Part shown: piece by piece, positions 60,665 to 64,000 of the stretch
How positions within the stretch are numbered: position 1 is the stretch's first letter
Layout: each line of letters begins with the position of its first letter
The notes under the pieces: model-generated
What the model was told of the DNA's origin: nothing
What the model saw: the letters and a program-made list of their open reading frames with translations, nothing else
Database searches by the model: none
Source: JAFGJQ01 sp964586145
GTDB lineage: Bacteria > Planctomycetota > Phycisphaerae > UBA1845
NCBI GenBank assembly: GCA_964586145.1
Contig: CAZPHH010000001.1
Location: 53,944-117,943 of the forward strand
DNA length: 64,000 bases
Direction of reading: 5' to 3'
Position numbers and translations under genes: made by a program

Positions 60665-60984
60665 TCCCGTGAGTCGGGAGTGGCATCGACAGGGACCGCA
60701 CGAAGATCGCTGCGCCCACCTCGGAGCCCAATCCCGTTACGGTCAATGCTGTTCGGCCCTCATGCCGCCGGCCGGCGCGTGCCTGCCGACCCACAGGATC
60801 CTGCCATTTGCGGAAACCGGGAAACCGGCGTAGAAGAGGATCCTCAGGTGACTTCGTGGACAGACGCCTGGGCCCGCGGCGGGTGGCAAGCCACAGGTCA
60901 GCGTGCCCGAGCGGCCCCGCGGCGGTGCGGGAGCCGAGTGCGCCACCGGCCAGAGGCATTGCGGCACCTGTGGAGGAGAACATC
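60665..60984. other. 320-bp spacer, nothing recognised
   Basis: Spacer between the small Cys-rich gene and the transglutaminase-like gene. The frame continues open upstream of the GTG start but is Arg/Gly-rich and lacks a start with ribosome site. Confidence 0.4.
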
Positions 60985-62571
60985 GTGAATCGCAGGTACG
61001 TCCGGCTCAGCCTGTTGTGGTTGTGGGTTGCGGCAATCGCCCCCGCCGGGGCGCAGCCGTTCGATCCGAAAGACCCCACGGCCGGGACCTTCATCGATGA
61101 GTGGTTCCTCGTGCGGATCGGCACAGAGGAGGCCGGGTGGGCTCATTCGACCTGCACGCGGCAGAAGGACCACGTGATGTCGCAGACGGTCATGCATCTG
61201 TCCATCAAACGGGCGGGCCAGACGATTGAGATCGACACCACGGAACGTACGACGGAAACGATTCCGGGCGAGCCGCTGACCTTTGAGTCAATCGCGAAGT
61301 TCGCGGTCATGGAGACTCGCGTGGCGGGCCGCGTGGAAGGCGGCAAAGTGTTCCTCACCGCCTCCCAGTTCGGACAAAGCACGGAACAGACGCACGACTT
61401 TCCGGCCGGCGCGAAGATGAGTTGGGGAATGCTGGCCGAGCAGTATCGGCAGGGCCTCAAGCCCGGGACAAGCTACCGCGTGCCGGTCTATGCCCCGGCA
61501 CTCCGGGCGGATGGTGCGATCACGGCGTCGGTGCAGGTCGGCGCCAAGGAACCGCTCGATTTGCCGGACGGCCGAAAGACGGAAGCCACCCGCGTGACGA
61601 CCGTGCTTGAACTACCTGCCGACATGCCGATGGGACGGATCGAGAGCGTGGGCTGGCTGGACGACGACTATCGCATTCTGCGTTCCGAGATGCCCCTGCC
61701 CGCCATCGGGACCCTGGAGATGATCCGGACGACCGAGGCCCGGGCCAAGGCAACCGGCGGCGGAGCGGAACTCTTCCTGTCCACGCTGATTCCGGTGTCC
61801 CGGCCCATCGACCGCGAGGCGGCGCGCGCGATCACGTATCGGCTGACCTACACGGGACCGGCCGGCGACCCGCCGCCGGAGCTGCCGAAGACCGCCATGC
61901 AGACTCCCGGCCCCTGGAAGGACCGCGTGATGGAGCTTCGCGTGGCCCGGGTGGATCCCAGGCGGCTGGCCGGCATCGAGGGCCACACCGACAAAGAGGA
62001 CGTCAAGCCCTACCTCGTCTCGAACCTCTGGATGAACCACGAAGACCCGGAGATCCGCAAAATGGCGAAGGAGGCCGCCGGGGACGCCAAGGGCCGATAC
62101 GCCATCTGCGACCGCCTCCGCCGGTACGTGACCGATGTCATTGAGGAGAAGGACCTGTCGGTCGGCTTCGCGACGGCCAGTGAGGTCGCCCGGAACCGCC
62201 AGGGCGATTGCAGCGAGCATAGCGTACTGCTGGCCGCGCTGGGCCGGGCGCTGGGCATTCCTTCTCGCGTGGTGTACGGCGTCGTTTACGTGCCGGCGTT
62301 CGAGGGGCAGAAGCACGTTTTCGGCTTCCACATGTGGACGCAGTTCCTGATCGGCGACGCGTGGGTAGACTTTGACGCGGCTCAGGGGGAGAGCGACTGC
62401 AACCCCACGCACATCGCGGTGGCCGCCAGTTCCATGCAGGATACGTCGATGGGCGATCTGGCGTTCCCCCTCCTTCGCGTGATGGGGCAGCTCAGGATTG
62501 ACGTCGTGGATGTGCGGACGGATGCAGGCCCCACCCCGGCTCCCGCCGTTCCGATAAGCACCAACGGGTGA
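60985..62571 (+). CDS. Exported transglutaminase-like protein
   Basis: 528 residues from a GTG with GGAGGAG six bases upstream. A signal peptide follows (LSLLWLWVAAIAPAGA). The first 330 residues are beta-rich and unassigned. The transglutaminase/protease-like core (about 400-490) has the triad Cys in GDCSEHSVLLAALGRALGIP, His in VFGFHMWTQF, and Asp in WVDFDAAQG. Bacterial members are mostly proteases or peptide-processing enzymes in the envelope. It precedes a Flp pilin gene by 250 bp. Confidence 0.87.
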   Translation: MNRRYVRLSLLWLWVAAIAPAGAQPFDPKDPTAGTFIDEWFLVRIGTEEAGWAHSTCTRQKDHVMSQTVMHLSIKRAGQTIEIDTTERTTETIPGEPLTFESIAKFAVMETRVAGRVEGGKVFLTASQFGQSTEQTHDFPAGAKMSWGMLAEQYRQGLKPGTSYRVPVYAPALRADGAITASVQVGAKEPLDLPDGRKTEATRVTTVLELPADMPMGRIESVGWLDDDYRILRSEMPLPAIGTLEMIRTTEARAKATGGGAELFLSTLIPVSRPIDREAARAITYRLTYTGPAGDPPPELPKTAMQTPGPWKDRVMELRVARVDPRRLAGIEGHTDKEDVKPYLVSNLWMNHEDPEIRKMAKEAAGDAKGRYAICDRLRRYVTDVIEEKDLSVGFATASEVARNRQGDCSEHSVLLAALGRALGIPSRVVYGVVYVPAFEGQKHVFGFHMWTQFLIGDAWVDFDAAQGESDCNPTHIAVAASSMQDTSMGDLAFPLLRVMGQLRIDVVDVRTDAGPTPAPAVPISTNG

Positions 62572-62821
62572 CGCACCGTCTTCGGCTTATCGGTCTGCGC
62601 GGGCGTTTATGCACGTCCGAGAAACGCGCGGAGGACCCACGCGCCAGCGCCAAACCGCCTTCATGGTTTGCCCCCGCAGCATTTGTTTCTTACGTTCAAG
62701 TCAGCCGCCCGTGTGGCGCGTGTGCCCGGCCGCCCCGGATGGGCGGACGGCGCGGACCATGGACTGGCCGCCGCATGGACACGGTTCGAGAGGGAACCGG
62801 CACACGGAAGGGAGCAGAACC

Positions 62822-63004
62822 ATGCGCCGCCTGCGAGAACTCGCTGGAGCCTTCCTGCGGTCCGAGGATGGACCGACCGCGGTGGAATACGCGGTGATGC
62901 TGGCGCTGATCGTCCTGGCCGCCTGGACGGCCATGACGAACCTGGGCAGCAAGATGGTGGCCGTCTTTGAGTACGACTACGCCCACCTGCCCGGCGGAAG
63001 CTGA
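62822..63004 (+). CDS. Flp/Fap-type type IVb pilin
   Basis: 60 residues with GGGAG upstream. The start MRRLRELAGAFLRSEDG, the cleavage site with GPTAVEYAVMLALIVLA (Glu at +5 of the mature part and Tyr at +6), and small size are typical of Flp prepilins cut by TadV. No tad assembly gene is in the window. Confidence 0.9.
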   Translation: MRRLRELAGAFLRSEDGPTAVEYAVMLALIVLAAWTAMTNLGSKMVAVFEYDYAHLPGGS

Positions 63005-63482
63005 TCCGAACCCGCGAATGGCGACCGGCAAACAGCGGAGCCCTTTCCTGACGGACGGCCACCCTGACGAAGGGTGGTCCTCCGGGCGTGCTCGCCCGGG
63101 CCGGTCGGCCCCCCCGCCTCCTGCCTATCCATATGGTATGGGTGCAACTCCCCACGTTTGCTATCGCAACGTCCTATAACACAGGCACTTAAGAACGAAT
63201 CCCTGCCGTAGTCAAGGGGCCCCGGGGCCGGAGCATTGCCGGTTGGGGGCAATGGCTGGCCTTTCGGCAAAGGCTCGGTCGGTCCTGACGGAGCCGGAGG
63301 ATTCGGCTCGGACCGTGCGGCATCAAGAAACAGCGCCGATTCTCGGAATCGGGGTGGGCGTAAGCGGGGAAGGTAGCTCTTTTCCATTTGTCTCTATCAT
63401 CCCTCTTCTCTTCGCCGCCGGCTTGTGAGGAAGCAGCCCGAAGGGCGAAGACCCAAGGCGGCGCGCGAGTTTCTTCTGAGCC
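63005..63482. other. 478-bp spacer with terminator-like hairpins
   Basis: Two 7-bp hairpins follow the pilin gene (CCACCCT-GACGA-AGGGTGG at 63059-63077; CCGGGCG-TGCT-CGCCCGG at 63082-63099). A 54-codon open stretch ending at 63376 contains a piece resembling the tail of a DGR variable repeat; see findings. No complete gene is supported. Confidence 0.5.
63059..63099 (+). terminator. Tandem hairpins after Flp pilin gene
   Basis: Two perfect 7-bp stems back to back 55 bp after the stop; likely transcription end or mRNA stabiliser for the abundant pilin message. Confidence 0.4.
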
Positions 63483-63797
63483 GTGCGCACGCGCCGCATC
63501 AGCGGGGATTCGCGGAACGAACCGCCGGTCGCGCTGGTCAAGCGGTATGACGTGACGAAGTGGCTGCTGGATCGCGTGGACAGCTTTCCCAGGAACCAGC
63601 GGTTAGTATTCGGCCGGCGATGGTCAACCGTTGTCGGGTTGATTGCCCGTTTCAACGAGCATTCCCGCCGCACGCGGGCTGATAGGCCAGCCCTTGTAGG
63701 GCTGGTTGGCGGGGGCAGGCATTACCTTCCCCTCTCCGAATCGGAGCCCGTTTCAGCGGGCTTCCGCTGTTCTGATCCAGGCCGCGGCGGACAGTGA
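63483..63797 (+). pseudogene. avd: Truncated Avd-like protein (DGR accessory variability determinant)
   Basis: The frame from 63483 contains RYDVTKWLLDRVDSFPR followed by NQRLVFGRR, which is the helix-1 to helix-2 signature of the DGR accessory protein Avd/bAvd (four-helix bundle, 'Y..T.WLL..V..FPR..R...G.R'). After about 63620 the likeness stops and the frame runs through hairpin repeats to a stop at 63797, so three of four helices are missing. An ATC sits where an initiator ATG would be expected (I-SGDSRNEPP). It lies 5' of the template-repeat-like sequence, as avd does in phage BPP-1. Confidence 0.7.
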
Positions 63798-63939
63798 GAA
63801 AAGAGAAGCCCGTTGAAACGGGCTCCCTTTGTCGTTGGTGAAGATATGATGGTCTTCGCACGCGAACCAGTCCTCAAAGGACTGGCCCATGAGCCCGTCC
63901 CGACCTGAGTCGGGACGGGGAAGCCCCGTGAACGGGGCT
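63687..63939. repeat. Array of six short hairpins with different stems
   Basis: CCAGCCCT-TGT-AGGGCTGG (63687-63705), AGCCCG-TTTCAG-CGGGCT (63745-63762), AGCCCGTT-GA-AACGGGCT (63807-63824), CCAGTCCT-CAA-AGGACTGG (63868-63886), a longer CCCGTC...GACGGG stem with a CTGA loop (about 63895-63919), and AGCCCCGT-GA-ACGGGGCT (63922-63939). The stems differ but most share the frame AGCCC...GGGCT. It separates the avd fragment from the template-repeat-like sequence. Confidence 0.75.
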
Positions 63940-63943
63940 GGCA

Positions 63944-64000
63944 CCGCGGGGCGGGTCGTTCTACACCAACGACAACAACCTGCACGCGGCGAATCGCAAC
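63944..64000 (+). other. Candidate DGR template repeat (TR), 3' part outside window
   Basis: The last 57 bases read RGGSFYTNDNNLHAANRN in one frame, the pattern of FGE/C-type-lectin variable regions of DGR target proteins (RGGSW.NN..N.R.ANRN). The frame has a stop (TGA, 63929-63931) just upstream and no FGE domain before it, so it is not the end of a protein gene. Codons AAC/AAT/TAC are dense, as needed for adenine mutagenesis. A reverse transcriptase gene would be expected right after the window. Confidence 0.6.

Noticed and set aside
60780..60850. Cyclic-di-GMP riboswitch upstream of the transglutaminase gene
   Set aside because: Some GAAACCGG-type strings are present but the conserved GEMM core (CACAGGGCAAACC ... 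GGGACGCAAAGC) is not.
63687..63939. CRISPR array
   Set aside because: The hairpins differ in sequence and spacing; there are no identical repeats with equal spacers.
1..64000. tRNA or rRNA genes
   Set aside because: No cloverleaf with a GTTCGAATC-type arm in a spacer and no rRNA sequence was recognised by eye; a covariance-model scan was not possible.

Overview
The window is a GC-rich bacterial chromosome segment that looks like a member of the Planctomycetota, probably near the Phycisphaerae. I infer this from EF-hand/dockerin-like tails (DxDGDxDLxD...F..C) on large secreted proteins, a PEP-CTERM protein, an N-terminal zinc ribbon of the CxxCGYNLRGL...CPECG type on a PrsW-family protease, very large secreted repeat proteins and many short intergenic hairpins. 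Futalosine-pathway menaquinone synthesis (mqnD) and a large Fe-S/NifX/MinD locus suggest an anaerobic or microaerobic life. No rRNA, tRNA or CRISPR array was seen.

Layout. 0-11 kb is carbohydrate-related: a secreted GH2 enzyme cut by the window start, a GH31 glucosidase overlapping a SUMF1-type lipoprotein, an APC permease, a GHL10-type secreted glycosidase with a dockerin-like tail, and a PuuD-type amidohydrolase. 11-22 kb holds a secreted amidase with an inserted golvesin-like domain, purM-purF, a CAP lipoprotein, an FHA-GAF-PP2C signalling protein, mqnD and a PrsW-like protease. 22.1-29.45 kb is an accessory block with lower GC: an unknown gene, three exported amide-bond-type hydrolases in a row, and an IS1380-family element directly upstream of them. 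29.5-33 kb is a GH65 phosphorylase / beta-phosphoglucomutase / lipoprotein operon with ATGA- and GTGA-type overlaps. 33-43 kb is mostly housekeeping (aminotransferase, KamA, double VanZ, IlvE, PolX, radical SAM) with a 218-bp inverted-repeat element at 38.75-38.96 kb.

43-53.6 kb is one functional locus centred on a PAS-AAA-Fis sigma-54 activator. On its left, reading leftwards, are two lipoproteins, two NifX-family proteins, a hotdog thioesterase, an MBL hydrolase and a peroxiredoxin. On its right, reading rightwards, are a third NifX-family protein, a DUF5320-like protein, a ferredoxin-like protein, a NifU-like protein, a membrane protein and two MinD-type ATPases with inserted 4Fe-4S domains. 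I see near-consensus -24/-12 elements on both sides and a repeated TTGCAMATTGCAA enhancer-like site. The architecture resembles the Desulfovibrio 'orange protein' (ORP) divergent operons. A duplicated remnant of the second ATPase's 3' end lies 1.5 kb downstream, beyond a PEP-CTERM gene.

55-63 kb holds a giant vWA/DCNxNGIPDEC-repeat protein, a GT4 glycosyltransferase, an AT-rich palindromic spacer, a transglutaminase-like exported protein and a Flp pilin. The last 500 bp look like the edge of a diversity-generating retroelement (DGR): an Avd-like open frame that loses homology after about 45 codons, an array of six short hairpins, and then, up to the last base, an adenine-rich stretch that reads RGGSFYTNDNNLHAANRN but has an in-frame stop just upstream. 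That is what a DGR template repeat for an FGE-type target looks like. The reverse transcriptase, if present, would lie just outside the window.
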